Assembly: GCA_026770025.1 (NCBI GenBank)
Contig: JAMXDE010000003.1
Location: 3,807,152-3,871,151, forward strand
Reading direction: 5' to 3'
Length of the DNA stretch: 64,000 bases
Source of the DNA: Craspedostauros australis
Taxonomy: Eukaryota > Bacillariophyta > Bacillariophyceae > Mastogloiales > Achnanthaceae
The position numbers and the translations under genes are program-made. Positions within the stretch are counted from its first letter, which is position 1, and the number at the start of each line of letters is the position of its first letter. Below are positions 1 through 9,808 of the stretch, one piece after another. The notes beneath the pieces are model-generated. The model had not been told where the DNA came from and did not search any database. It worked only from the letters and a program-made list of their open reading frames with translations.

Positions 1-452
1 TACGTTGGCGAAGTGACTCTCACGTTCGGAGCAGCTGCTGTGAGACTTGCTGTCTCGCCACCATCATCAGTCCCATTCCCGCTGTCATCACCAATGGGTT
101 GGCTCTCCCCTCCTAACTTGCAAGTGATGAACCCGCGCGAAAAAGCCGTCTTGCCTGCACCCAAATCACCGTCCAGCAATATGCAATCGGGCGGTCCCGA
201 AACGCACGAGAGCAATCCCGCCACTTCCTCCATCTCCTCCACGGTTTCGATGAGGAGCGGCAGCTCATACATGTCGTGCGAAACATTGGCGTGATCATCA
301 TCACCTCCACCCCAGCTTGTGCTTGCCAACGATCTTCCTCGTCTCGATTGCAATTGTGACTGCAATTGTGCTGATGGGTGCGATCCCTCCATGTGCCTGT
401 GGCTCCGCCGTGATTTGCGAGCGTCGCCGGTGATACCATGCGAAAACATCAT
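1..452 (-). CDS. tsaE: TsaE-like tRNA t6A biosynthesis ATPase, 5' part (cut by window start)
   Basis: TsaE (YjeE) is the small ATPase that works with TsaB/TsaD to make N6-threonylcarbamoyladenosine at A37 of ANN-decoding tRNAs; in eukaryotes bacterial-type TsaE is normally organellar. The minus frame is open from tandem ATGs at 452/449 to the window edge, about 150 codons. It shows a P-loop GDLGAGKT at residues ~95-102, followed by AFSRGF as in bacterial TsaE, and near the edge VTSPT, matching the family's conserved SPT motif. About 30 Gly/Asp/Ser-rich residues between P-loop and SPT look like a lineage insert. The first ~50 residues are rich in Arg, Ser and His and poor in acid, suggesting an organelle presequence; ATG 392 is an internal alternative start. 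The C-terminus lies outside the window. The family call comes from motifs seen directly; the targeting is inference. Confidence 0.85.
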   Translation of the reverse strand, partial: MMFSHGITGDARKSRRSHRHMEGSHPSAQLQSQLQSRRGRSLASTSWGGGDDDHANVSHDMYELPLLIETVEEMEEVAGLLSCVSGPPDCILLDGDLGAGKTAFSRGFITCKLGGESQPIGDDSGNGTDDGGETASLTAAAPNVRVTSPT

Positions 453-1105
453 TGATGATGATAGTGAGTGGAATGCGGCGATCCCACTACTCGTACTTCG
501 CAAATGGTTGCGGGATAGTGTCTGCATCGTTGGATGCGGATGGCATTGTCCGAGGCTGGCTAGTATCCTTGAGAGGTTCTGCGCATGGCGATTCAGTTGG
601 GGGCGCATGCGACGATGCAGGACGGGATATGCCATTGCGCTGTGCCGAGAGTGCAACAGAACCCCACGCCAGAGCACGGCGATGCAAGTTCCCACGATTG
701 CAGGGAGCCTGAAAGGAGCGAACGAGGTGGACCGTGGAGCTCTCATGGACCATAAGATGCCGAAGTTGGCTTTGACAGGCGATGGGACGTAGTGAATAGC
801 AATGAACAGTGCAATGAACTCGTAGCTCGTAGCTGTCGACATCCGATGGTTTGATGAGTCGCTGCCTTGGTGATTTTACTGTTGTTGCGCTGACCCACCA
901 CAAAGAAAATGGAAATCTTGTGTTGTGATCAGTGACAAACCGACGAAGAGCAGACAGATCGTATCTTTGGTATCGCCAAAGATATCTCCGACTACGCAGA
1001 TGAGCACAGGAGCAGGTCGTACCACTCGAGAGTATTGGTACTACTAGTTGCACTAGCGAGAAATCGCATAATAGCTGCTCTGTTACACTTTTAGTTTGCA
1101 GGGAC
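453..1105. other. intergenic: alanine racemase 3' side and TsaE promoter side
   Basis: About 650 bp between two minus-strand genes. Open frames here (for example 487-1053 on the minus strand) have no recognisable motif, are out of frame with TsaE and have a Cys/Arg/Ser-rich composition typical of chance frames. It should hold the 3' UTR of the upstream gene and the promoter of the TsaE gene. No clear regulatory site was identified. Confidence 0.5.
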
Positions 1106-4100
1106 TTATGCGTATTGGCGGAGCACGCGAGTCTTGTTCAAGCCGCAAGTCAGCGCTGATTGCGTTGTCTTGAGTGTGGAGGCGATGCTCGACAGCTTCA
1201 TGGCGGCTCCCGATTGTCCATTGTCTCCATCTTGCACGTTCGGATCTGTGCGAGTTGCCGTATCGTCCTTGCCTGTCGCACCAGGCAGCTTCGGCCTGTC
1301 CATGGTGACAACTCGATCATCGGCCATGTACACTCCATCCGTGCCGGAGTGAGGTCCATCAGTCTCGCTCATCGGTCCCCACAATACGGCCGTGTCGCCA
1401 ACTTTGATTTGGTTGTGGGCACCGGTGCGGTCCGTCGGACAACCAAGGTAGACCATGAGCATGTCCATGCAGACGTTGCCAGCAACGGGGTACTGATTCC
1501 CGCGGATGCAAACCTTCCCGACGCCTCTGCCAAGTTCGCGCGGGTATCCATCCGCGAAGCCGATGGTCAGCGTGGCGATGATGGCGCCCGTGGCCGGTGC
1601 TTCGTACACGCGGTCATAGCCAACCGATTCGCCAGCACCCAGGGTGGCGACGTGACGCACGGATGCGTACAGCGTGCTGATTGGCTTGATCTGAGCGAAC
1701 GGGCGCTGTCCGAAGATGGCACCGCCGACGCGGACGAACCCACGTGAATCGACTCCATCTGGTTGCTTGAGGAGATCGTGCGGATCAAAGTGCTGCAGCG
1801 ACGGCGTGAGAAGAGCGGCGGAGTTATCGACGCTGAGCATGGGAACGGAGATGCCCGCCCCACGAACACGCTTCAACAATGATTTGAACTTTTGCACCTG
1901 CTGGTCCGTGAACTTGCTCAGCGCATTCGATGCGTCTGCCATGTGGGTTTGCATTCCATAAAACTCCAGCACGCTCGGGTTGGTGTATTCGAGTTCCACA
2001 AGCTCCTTCAAGATCTCGACCGTGTCACGCCAAGTTGGTTGTTGCTGCTGAGAATCTGTCTCGCTCTTCGCCTCGGGCTCGGTCGGTGGGTCCGTCCGGA
2101 ATCCCAGCCGCCCCATGCCAGTGTCAATCAATGCATGCCATCGCAACGGTCGCTTGCGAGTTGCGGTTGGAGGTGGTGCGCGAGCTGTGCCATTGGCATG
2201 TGGCGGCAAAGGCGGCGTGTTGGTGGATGAAGTCAGCGAAACCGCCGATGCGGATGCGGCGATGGTCGGTTGCGCCTCGGTCGTCGCTGCACCGTTTTCC
2301 GGAGGATCGACGGTCTTGGTTGTTGCGGTGGGAACTGGAGCTGGCACATCACCGGCTCCATCCAGATCAGGCGGGGCGACACCAACCTCGCTGATTGCAT
2401 CTGGATTGGCGGAGAGGCTGCCGCCGCTCACCACCGCGAATGTCTTGCTGCTGTCATCCGCGACAGCTGCCGTGCTGCTTCCAGCTCCAAACGAGCTTCC
2501 GAAGCTGTTGCACGCCTGGTATCGCTGCTGATGCTGACGGGTCCTGGACATCTTGGCAGCTTCCTCGATTCCAGCGAAAGTCGCTGAAGAGGTCTTGGTG
2601 GATACAGCTGTCACGGTTCCCATGGTTGAGGTCGCCACGGTGCTACCTCCATCGGAGTCTGGAATTGATTTGTTGGTTGATGCTGCGGCGGTACTAGTTT
2701 GCGTCCCAGCCGTTGATGCAGCCCCAGTTGCCTCCGGCTGAAACAGCGTCGTGACGGAGGGTTGTGTGGCAGGCGCCTGCGCTTTCTGTTGTTGTTGCTG
2801 TTGCTTTTGCTGCTTCATCTTCTCGTGTTCTTCCTTGAAGTGTTGCTGCGTTTCGGCCGCGACCTTTTGTGCCATGAGAATGGCCCTGACTTCCTTCGCG
2901 AGATCTCCACCTGTAACATTGGACAATGTTGCCGCGGCTGCTCGGTAGACAGGGGCATCCTCTGTATTGGAGTCATTGGCGGTGTCAGCAAGGCCTGTTC
3001 CCAAAGCATCCCGCGGTTCGTGTGTTGGGATGATATCATTATCAATCGTTGCATCGTTGAATTGACTGGATGTGGTGACAACTGAGGGAATGCCATCCGA
3101 GTTGGATGTGTTGGCGCTTGCCCCCTCTTGTGGCGTTGTTGTCCCCTGGGATGGCTGTTGGGTGGCTGCAACAGGCCCATCAGCTGGCCTGGTGCCATTG
3201 GATGTTGCTGCTGCTGCTGCGTTATTTGGCTTGTTCTTTGCGAGAACAACATGGGCAGCTGCATGTTTTGGTTGTATCGTGAGGGCCCATTCCTTTGTCT
3301 CCATCGCTGCGCGTTCGACCTGACTGTACTGCCGCTGCTCTCTGTCCAACACCCATTCGCGCAGAGCGGCCGCAACCTCCGGACCGCTGACCATGCAATC
3401 GATGCTGTAATGGGCGTAGTCATCGAAACATCGGGGGAATCCGACGGGTGGTCCCAGTACGATAATTTGCACGTGCGCTGGACGCCTGGAGATGGTGGAG
3501 TGTCTGACAGGTCGCTTCGTGTGGTTGGGTTGGACGTGCGACGCCGCCACCGACCTTGCATCTGTGGACAGCGACTGCGAAGATGGTTGGGATGCGATGG
3601 TTGAATTGTCTGCGCCGACAGGAGGCAATTGTATGGGTGTTGCCATTGCCATTGGCGTTGTGGCTGTTGCTGTTGGCGTTGTGGTCGCAGAGGTGATAGT
3701 AGTGACAGTGGTGGCGGTTGATGCCAGGGATGGGACGGTCGCATTCGGATCAGTGAAGAGGGATTGGATGGTGGTCTTTCCGGTGAGTGCTGGTGCAACT
3801 GGAAGCCCAGCTGAAGATGGCGCGATGGTGGACCCCGATGCCGTTGGCTTTGGCGAAGTGGCACTCTTGCGCAGGTTGTTCGAGGCGGGAACATGAAGCG
3901 CGTTGCCGCTGGAAGTTGGTGTGCTGCCAGCGTCATTTTCGGCGGTGGGAACCGCAGCAGCCTGAGCAGACGAAGCATGCGCTGCATGGCGGTTCGGAAA
4001 CAGCTCCTTGGCCTGCTGCTGGAACGCTTTGCGCAGCGCGATGCCTTCCTCCAGGGTGGCGACCGCAAAGGCCTCGGCGCCCATGCGATCCGCCAGATGC

Positions 4101-4369
4101 AGTGCCGTGGGAACCGCGCCGTGGCCATAGCCATCAGCCTTGACGACCGTGATGACGGAACACCTCTGACGGTTGGCAGCCGACTCGACCTCGCTGAAGT
4201 TGTGCTCCAGCGCATCCAAATGTATTTTGTGAATTGCGCGATGCTGCAGCTCTGCCGTTGCGGGGGCATTCGTGCTGCTGGTCCCAGCCGCATCTGATTG
4301 TGAAGCAGCATCTGCGCTCGCACTGGCAGCTGCCGGCGGGGCACTTTCGAGTGTTGTTGGGGCCATCAT
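1106..4369 (-). CDS. alr: alanine racemase with two giant low-complexity inserts
   Basis: Alanine racemase (EC 5.1.1.1) interconverts L- and D-alanine with PLP. All core elements are present in one 1087-residue frame: IHLDALEHNF (~49-58); the PLP-lysine motif VVKADGYGHG with K77; VQIIVLGPP (~298-306); DTGMGRLGF (~747-755); the second-base tyrosine in GESVGYDRVY (~Y917); IGFADGYPR; AGNVCMDM (~965); and the C-terminal SALTCGLNKTRVLRQY, equivalent to the usual YEILCGLSPRVPRVY end. Bacterial Alr is ~360-390 residues. The excess sits in a Ser/Thr/Ala/Pro/Gln-rich N-terminal stretch and two in-frame inserts, ~125-300 and ~370-740, the second with a Gln run. No stops or clear splice sites break the inserts, so I read them as coding and not as retained introns, though cDNA would decide. 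ATG 4369 is followed by a second ATG. No obvious targeting peptide, so a cytosolic enzyme is the simplest inference. Confidence 0.85.
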   Translation of the reverse strand: MMAPTTLESAPPAAASASADAASQSDAAGTSSTNAPATAELQHRAIHKIHLDALEHNFSEVESAANRQRCSVITVVKADGYGHGAVPTALHLADRMGAEAFAVATLEEGIALRKAFQQQAKELFPNRHAAHASSAQAAAVPTAENDAGSTPTSSGNALHVPASNNLRKSATSPKPTASGSTIAPSSAGLPVAPALTGKTTIQSLFTDPNATVPSLASTATTVTTITSATTTPTATATTPMAMATPIQLPPVGADNSTIASQPSSQSLSTDARSVAASHVQPNHTKRPVRHSTISRRPAHVQIIVLGPPVGFPRCFDDYAHYSIDCMVSGPEVAAALREWVLDREQRQYSQVERAAMETKEWALTIQPKHAAAHVVLAKNKPNNAAAAATSNGTRPADGPVAATQQPSQGTTTPQEGASANTSNSDGIPSVVTTSSQFNDATIDNDIIPTHEPRDALGTGLADTANDSNTEDAPVYRAAAATLSNVTGGDLAKEVRAILMAQKVAAETQQHFKEEHEKMKQQKQQQQQQKAQAPATQPSVTTLFQPEATGAASTAGTQTSTAAASTNKSIPDSDGGSTVATSTMGTVTAVSTKTSSATFAGIEEAAKMSRTRQHQQRYQACNSFGSSFGAGSSTAAVADDSSKTFAVVSGGSLSANPDAISEVGVAPPDLDGAGDVPAPVPTATTKTVDPPENGAATTEAQPTIAASASAVSLTSSTNTPPLPPHANGTARAPPPTATRKRPLRWHALIDTGMGRLGFRTDPPTEPEAKSETDSQQQQPTWRDTVEILKELVELEYTNPSVLEFYGMQTHMADASNALSKFTDQQVQKFKSLLKRVRGAGISVPMLSVDNSAALLTPSLQHFDPHDLLKQPDGVDSRGFVRVGGAIFGQRPFAQIKPISTLYASVRHVATLGAGESVGYDRVYEAPATGAIIATLTIGFADGYPRELGRGVGKVCIRGNQYPVAGNVCMDMLMVYLGCPTDRTGAHNQIKVGDTAVLWGPMSETDGPHSGTDGVYMADDRVVTMDRPKLPGATGKDDTATRTDPNVQDGDNGQSGAAMKLSSIASTLKTTQSALTCGLNKTRVLRQYA

Positions 4370-5675
4370 TTGGATGTTACAGTGGCCTTGTATTGCGTTG
4401 CGTTGCGTTGTGTTGGTGTGGGGTTATGAACCAACCTCGGACGCGAGGTGGATCTGTGCTTCCGATGACCGTCCCGATGCAGGATGTGATCAAAGTGTCG
4501 CAAGTTGAGCTGTGTCCGCAGTCGCAGCTCCGCTGGCACGAGCGATCTATCCGGGGCTTGGCTTTGGGTCTTCGCTGCAATTGTGGAGCATTTATAATGC
4601 GCAATGCGGGTATGTGCTATGATATCTCTGGAGAGTCCTTGTGCGAGTCAAAGTATTATAGAATACGAAGCTGGACTGGGAAGGATGGTATGGTAGAAAG
4701 CCAGTTACAGGGAGGCAGCAGTGGAACGGATGGCGCGGATGCGGAATCAGGATGAAGCGAATGACTGCAGCAGCAAGTTGTGGCTAGTTCGTATTGGCAA
4801 AGAGAGAAGAGAGCAATTGTCCGTTGCTTCGTGAATGTGAGGATGGTGCGAGCACCAATGCGATCGTCAATCCAGTCGTTCCTGTTGTTGTTGTTGCGAT
4901 AGGAGTAGAGCAAAGTATGCTGCTCCTCTTCCTGTGGGATCTGGTCAACTCCTCCGAGTGCGATCTACGGGCGCGAAGAACATCGAGAAGTCTGATTTTT
5001 CTTCTCCTTTTGCAGTCTTGGTCGCTTGTGTGTGACGATTTGTCGTGTGTCTGCGTCGCGTGATTCCGAAACAGCCGGCATCATCGTCGTCATCTTTGCC
5101 GCCGCAACGATGGTCATGGTCATGTGTTCGTGTCTGTGATGTCACCACGAAGGGCTTGTAGAGACCTCGCGGTGCCTTTTCGAGCTCGTCCGTAATTCCT
5201 TTCTCCTCGAGCCAGCCCAAGTCGTGCTTCATTCGTGATACGGGACTGGATGAGAGCCGTTTTTTTCTTGCTTCGTCTCCACGTTTTCTCTCATCTTCTG
5301 CCAACAACTCCATCCTCCATCTTCCTCCTCCTCATCTGCGTGCACCTCGAATAGGGGATGAGTATCGATCTTTGGGCTGACATCTTCAGCTAGCCCGTAG
5401 AGTACTGCACCCCATTTAGATTGTGGGTATGTCTTGACTCTCTTTGGGTGTTGAGGCGATAACGCTTGGCCCACCCTCCAGAGGTATGGCCTTACTCTGG
5501 AAAGTTGTGACCACTCGCATCGTGCTTCAAGAAGTGCAATGCTCATATAATAGAATAGTTAGTGTTATATTATATATACAATATTCTGGAGAGAGTGGGT
5601 GTACAGCTCTTTCTCTCCCCAAACATGGACATCCAGGGTTCCATAATACGAATGTATCCAACTGAGATGGCGGAA
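4370..5675. other. intergenic: alanine racemase promoter side and phosphoesterase 3' side
   Basis: 1.3 kb between two minus-strand genes. It contains one charged small open frame (4945-5313, listed separately with low confidence). An AT-rich patch with TATATATA-like sequence lies near 5568-5582. Nothing else with recognisable coding or RNA-gene character was seen. Confidence 0.4.
4945..5313 (-). CDS. possible small hypothetical protein
   Basis: An ATG-initiated 122-residue frame. Its first ~60 residues look protein-like: a Lys/Glu/Arg-rich helix-forming start (ELLAEDERKRGDEARKKR), then WLEEKGITDELEKAPRGLYK. It continues into a low-complexity His/Asp/Lys/Thr-rich tail. No family is recognised. 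It lies between the 3' side of the phosphoesterase and the alanine racemase start, both on the same strand, and could equally be UTR sequence. Frame length alone does not prove it is a gene. Confidence 0.22.
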   Translation of the reverse strand: MELLAEDERKRGDEARKKRLSSSPVSRMKHDLGWLEEKGITDELEKAPRGLYKPFVVTSQTRTHDHDHRCGGKDDDDDAGCFGITRRRHTTNRHTQATKTAKGEEKSDFSMFFAPVDRTRRS

Positions 5676-7702
5676 TCAAACGATTCGGTTCGGCTCCGCA
5701 TCGCCAGTCTCAGCCGGCTGTTCCATCTCTGTTGCAGTTGCGTCGACGGTGATGTATTCCAGTCGTGCCTTCCTTGTATACTTCACATACATCCAGGCAC
5801 CGACAAGTGCAATGCCAACGAGCATGCCCCCAACGATAGGCTTCGCTTCCTGCTTGATATTAAACCTTGCCCACGATGATGACGATGCGCCATCTGCGGA
5901 TCCATCGCATGGCCAGTACTGCTCGATGTAATCGATCCACAGGTGCGTGGTCTTCACTTCGACGTGCGTGGTATTGGATATCAGAGGTTGCAGCGGACCC
6001 AGGGTCTTGCCCGTCACGGTTTCCAAACGGCTCCGAACATCCGGAGCATTGAAATGTGGCGCGTACACGGTGTACATCTTGGAAGGATCGAATCCATTCG
6101 TAACGATCGCCCAACCTGACGACATGAAACTGCCGGAGGCGAACTTGTGTAGTCTGATGTTCAGAGCATCAAGCAACGCTTGACCTTGGATGTTGCTGCT
6201 GACGTTGTATACGGTGTCGTTGAATGGCGAAACGATGACGACATCGTCGACGAGGACTGTGCCTTTCGAGAGGTCATACCGCAACGCGCCTGTGGTCTGC
6301 ACGAAGACAAGTTCCGAACTATGGTTGGTAAGGACCGTTGGGATGATCTTATCAATGTAAAGCCCAAACAGCGATTTTGGGTTGCTCGTTGGAACATTCA
6401 GACGGTACTCATGAGCTGCGCATCCGATCTTCCGGTTCAATCCCATGTCTTCTTGCGTCTGATGAATCTTGTCGGTCAGCGCCATGCCTCCCTTGGTTTG
6501 CAGGACGTCCACGTGAAGCACATCCGCGAGCTTTTGTTGATTGCTGTCGAGGAAAACATGCTCAAAGCGTGGCTGGGTCGCCTCCTGTTCGCCGCTTGTG
6601 TCAACACCAGCATCCGCATTTGCAGTCGATGCCGTCCTGTCCTTGATTGGAAAGCTGCAAAAACCAACGGTGTCCAGGTACTTGCCAGCTTCGAAGGACG
6701 AGGAGTATTCGTCCATCATCTGGTGCGCTCGGATGTGCGAATGTCCTGTGATGAACTGGACCGGCATGTCCGAGCCTGCGATGGCCCGAATCGCATCAAG
6801 GATGACATTAACCAAACCATCGCTGAAGTGCATGTGGGCCATAACAAGGATGGCATCGTAGTCCAGCTTGGAGACGACCTCGACGAACCAATCCTGTTGG
6901 ACGACATCCTGAACCCTGTGTACGAGTGCGATGTCACAGCTACCAACGAAGTTGTAGAGGAAGCCGAACGATAAAATTGTGGAGTTGGAGTGCTCGCCCT
7001 TGAGGTATGTGAATCGGTTGCCCATGGGCTCGTTCGTGGCATTCATCACGGTGTTGGTGGTGAGGTAATTGCCTCCCCAGTGCGGGATGAACTCATCAAC
7101 TGTCAATGTTCCAACGAAATGAGAGGCAGGCAGTGGTTATTGAGTGAGTTGGCGAGCAGGGGAGGTACAGAAGAATGGCCTGATTGGTTCATGGGAACAC
7201 TCTCCGCAGACTCCAAGATTGGAACATACTCACCAACCCACCGAACTGTCTCCGTGTTGTACAGCTCATGGTTTCCCAAATTGACCACATCCCACGGCAT
7301 GTGCTCCAACAAGGGCGTCAGGAACTGCGGTGGCGTCGTCGACAGCCCGGTCCCATCGACGAAGTCGCCATTCATGACGAAGAACAGATCCTTCTTCTGC
7401 TGCGCTGCGTGCTTCCGCAGACGTTCGTAGAAGGACAGCACGTCTCCGTAGTCGGCATTCATCGTGCTGCTGTGACGCGCGTGGCCCGCAATCCAGGAAT
7501 GCACATCTGTGACGACCACCAGGTTCACATCACCGAACGGGAGATCCACCTGCGATGGAGCCTCCAGTCCTCGGCGCAGCACACCAAGCTGGTGCGAAAC
7601 ATCTTCTCCAGTCTCCGCTCTGCCACCATCCACTCTCCCAAGGCACAGCTGCGCCACTGCACCCAGCACGATCAGAGCGAGCGCTATCCGTTGCATGCTC
7701 AT
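5676..7702 (-). CDS. secretory/membrane calcineurin-like metallophosphoesterase (5'-nucleotidase family), two exons
   Basis: Predicted type I membrane phosphoesterase of about 630 residues, exons 7702-7234 and 7099-5676. Exon 1 starts at ATG 7702 with a clean signal peptide (MSMQRIALALIVLGAVAQLCLG). Metal-binding motifs follow in family order: VVVTDVHSW, NGDFVDG and LGNHELYN in exon 1; MAHMHFSD and ITGHSHIRAH in exon 2. The C-terminal half matches the 5'-nucleotidase C-terminal region in size. A TM helix (GGMLVGIALVGAWMYV) near the end is followed by a short basic/acidic cytoplasmic tail. Architecture resembles the fungal YHR202W-type group; substrate unknown. The frame is open upstream only to a TTG (7753), so 7702 is the best start. 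Active site in secretory lumen or outside the cell is inferred from topology. The gene is divergent to the DTD gene. Confidence 0.85.
7100..7233 (-). other. intron in the metallophosphoesterase gene (134 bp)
   Basis: Donor GTGAGT reads from 7233 and the acceptor ACAG ends at 7100. Joining leaves phase 1 and gives RWV-VDEFIPHWGG in frame, linking the GNHE motif exon to the rest of the domain. A GTATGT donor four bases downstream would put a stop in frame, so GTGAGT is preferred. Confidence 0.75.
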
Positions 7703-8712
7703 CGTCGAAGATGCAGACGCTGGAGGTGTGTGGAGGTAGGGGATTGTGGTCAATACGAGTACACGTAGTCGTATTGGGATGTATTCTATGCAGGTAACGT
7801 GAAGGAATGGTTTGTCTGGGGCTTTTCATCTCTCTGGATTTGGATTCACAGATCATGCGTGCACAGACAGAGACAGGGCGTGTAGATTCTCTCGCACTCG
7901 TGCTACAAGAACTGGTTGATGCGTCGCCAAATCGCCTCGATGTGTTCTTTGGTTTGTGTGTTGGGACATCAGGCCTTTTGATCCTTTTCTCCACGACTCA
8001 GTGTCGTCAGCAAGATGTCTGCAAAAGCGCCACAAAACGAATTCGTGAGTGTTCCGACAACATCCGCAACACTGCTCTGTCACGTGGCGGCCTACCTCTC
8101 TCTCTCTCTTGGTGTGTGGAGAGAGAGAGAGAGAGAGAATGCTCGCTCTATTCCCTGATCTCTCAACCGATTTCTGCCTCGATCTGGAATACACGAGTAC
8201 GGTCCTCTACGAGCGTTTGCGTGTCGTCAACTATAGCTGCCTGCGAGGATGCTTTTCGGGACCTTTGGATTGGGAGCATTTTCTAGCTTCCCAGAGAGTA
8301 GAGTGGTTTGTAGTCAATCCCGTGAGTTTCAATAGTCACAAATAGTACTTATATAGGCCTACATTGATGTGCAAAGAAATGAGACCAGATCCATCCACCA
8401 CAAACACCGCCTGCGAGAATGCCGATGTCCATCACGCCATCGCCTCATCGCCTCACCGTCGCTCATCCCTGTCAGTTTGACCTGTGAGTATTCCTACCAT
8501 ACCATACTTCTTCTCCCGTTCCCTCCACTTCTTGCACCCATCGTCCAGGCCACCGTTGTGCCTACGAGAGTATCTGTCCTTGAACGATACGAATATCTCC
8601 TCATCGTTCTGAACATTGTACTCCAATCTGTCGTGATCCACGATACAGCATAGAGAATAGAGAGCAGAGTAGCCTACTCTTCAGCAACCTGAGCGATTCG
8701 GTCAGCTCGACC
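7703..8712. other. divergent promoter region between phosphoesterase and DTD genes
   Basis: About 1 kb separating the divergent starts at 7702 (-) and 8713 (+). It contains one copy of the nonamer TACGAGTAC at 7754-7762, a CT/GA inverted microsatellite (8095-8138) and a TATATA-like stretch at ~8350. No credible gene seen. Confidence 0.5.
8095..8138. repeat. (CT)n / (GA)n inverted microsatellite
   Basis: A (CT)n run at 8095-8109 is followed, after a TGGTGTGT spacer, by a (GA)n run at 8118-8138. The two arms are complementary and could form a hairpin or cruciform inside the divergent promoter region. Confidence 0.9.
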
Positions 8713-9408
8713 ATGCAAAGAGACTGCTCTCAGCATCAGCAACAACATCATCGAGACAGGAATCTACGATCACACCAGCAGCGCATCTACCAGCGCTGGG
8801 CCGATACTAGTGCGAGTACAACCCACAAGCCCGCGGCCGCTTTTCCACTCAAGCTCTGCCAGCTTCTTTGCATCCTCCTCGTACATCTGTGCTTCCTTTT
8901 TCATCCTGCATCTTCCATGAAGCTGGTCATCCAGCGCGTCAAATCCGCGTCCGTCACGGTGGATGGCAGCGTCATTTCCTCCATCGGTCCCGGAGTGATG
9001 GCCTTGGTGGGGCTGCATCAGGATGACACGCAAGAGGATCTGCAGTACTGCTGCAAGAGGCTCCTGGCTGCCAAGCTATTCGCCAATGACAACGATGTAG
9101 CATGGAGGCACGGGGTGAAGCAACGCAACCTCGAACTGCTTTGCGTCAGCCAGTTCACGCTCTACGGCAAGCTCACAAAGAAGCATCAGCCGGATTACAA
9201 GGTCTCCATGAAGAGCATCCCAGCGCAGGAGATGTATGCCAACTTCATCGACATGCTCAAAGCGGCCTACGAACCTGACAAAATCAAGGACGGCGAATTC
9301 GGGGCCAAGATGGACGTGGCCTTGGTCAATGACGGTCCAGTCACCATCGTGGTGGAGACAGAACCCAAGACGCCTGATACCAACGGCACAGACACCGCAG
9401 CGCCTTGA
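8713..9408 (+). CDS. dtd: D-aminoacyl-tRNA deacylase (DTD1 type) with N-terminal extension
   Basis: DTD hydrolyses D-aminoacyl-tRNAs (and Gly-tRNA-Ala) to protect translation from wrong chirality. The canonical protein begins at the internal ATG 8917 (MKLVIQRVKSASVTVDG) and runs 163 residues, close to the usual ~145-150. It carries the two signature motifs: SQFTLYG at 78-84 and NDGPVTI at 138-144, the latter containing the Gly-cisPro that enforces chirality. Upstream the frame stays open to ATG 8713, adding 68 residues: a basic/Gln/His start, then a hydrophobic stretch (LCQLLCILLVHLCFLF). That could be a signal or organelle-targeting sequence, or 5' UTR; an N-terminal proteome or 5' RACE would decide. 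A Pro/Thr/Asp tail follows the domain. The gene converges on HBS1. Confidence 0.9.
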   Translation: MQRDCSQHQQQHHRDRNLRSHQQRIYQRWADTSASTTHKPAAAFPLKLCQLLCILLVHLCFLFHPASSMKLVIQRVKSASVTVDGSVISSIGPGVMALVGLHQDDTQEDLQYCCKRLLAAKLFANDNDVAWRHGVKQRNLELLCVSQFTLYGKLTKKHQPDYKVSMKSIPAQEMYANFIDMLKAAYEPDKIKDGEFGAKMDVALVNDGPVTIVVETEPKTPDTNGTDTAAP

Positions 9409-9808
9409 GCGCGTACCATCAAGTACACTTGCACAGTGCTTGTTTCACGTGTATGATTGCTCACACGCACTCGTCGGACACGGCAAATTGAGAGAACCTG
9501 CTGGGGCCAGTGTGCTGCAATGGCAGCCACGTGTCGTTGTCAACATTTGCGGCTGATTTTTCATGCGCAATTAGCGCACAGATGCAGCAGCACAAACTCC
9601 AGTTGTAATGGTCTTGAACTTGCCCCTCAACGGCTAGGATCTCTGAAAGCGAAAGACGCGTACCAGTACGAGTACCAAGGGGCCTTTTTCTCATAACTTT
9701 CGCAGAAGTTGGCATTTGGTGGCTGTATGGTTTCCATTAGTAGGGTTTCAGTATCTTTACTTAGGTCACCAACTCTTTCTTCAGCCTCTCCATTCGTCGT
9801 CTGTCACA
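9409..9808. other. convergent intergenic region
   Basis: 400 bp between the 3' ends of DTD (+) and HBS1 (-). It holds one TACGAGTAC nonamer at 9667-9675. Nothing else supported. Confidence 0.5.

Noticed and set aside
487..1053. 188-residue frame upstream of TsaE as its 5' exon
   Set aside because: Out of frame with TsaE, no motif, and the tandem ATGs at 452/449 give a complete N-terminus with presequence-like character.
2815..4344. 509-residue second minus frame inside the alanine racemase gene
   Set aside because: It overlaps the racemase in another frame, lacks motifs, and its Arg/Ser/Pro/His/Gln composition is that expected from the frame-shifted low-complexity inserts.
1106..9408. Bacterial contamination suggested by TsaE, alanine racemase and DTD
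   Set aside because: They are contiguous with an intron-bearing membrane phosphoesterase, HBS1 and diatom-type families, have long intergenic regions, and show no operon spacing.
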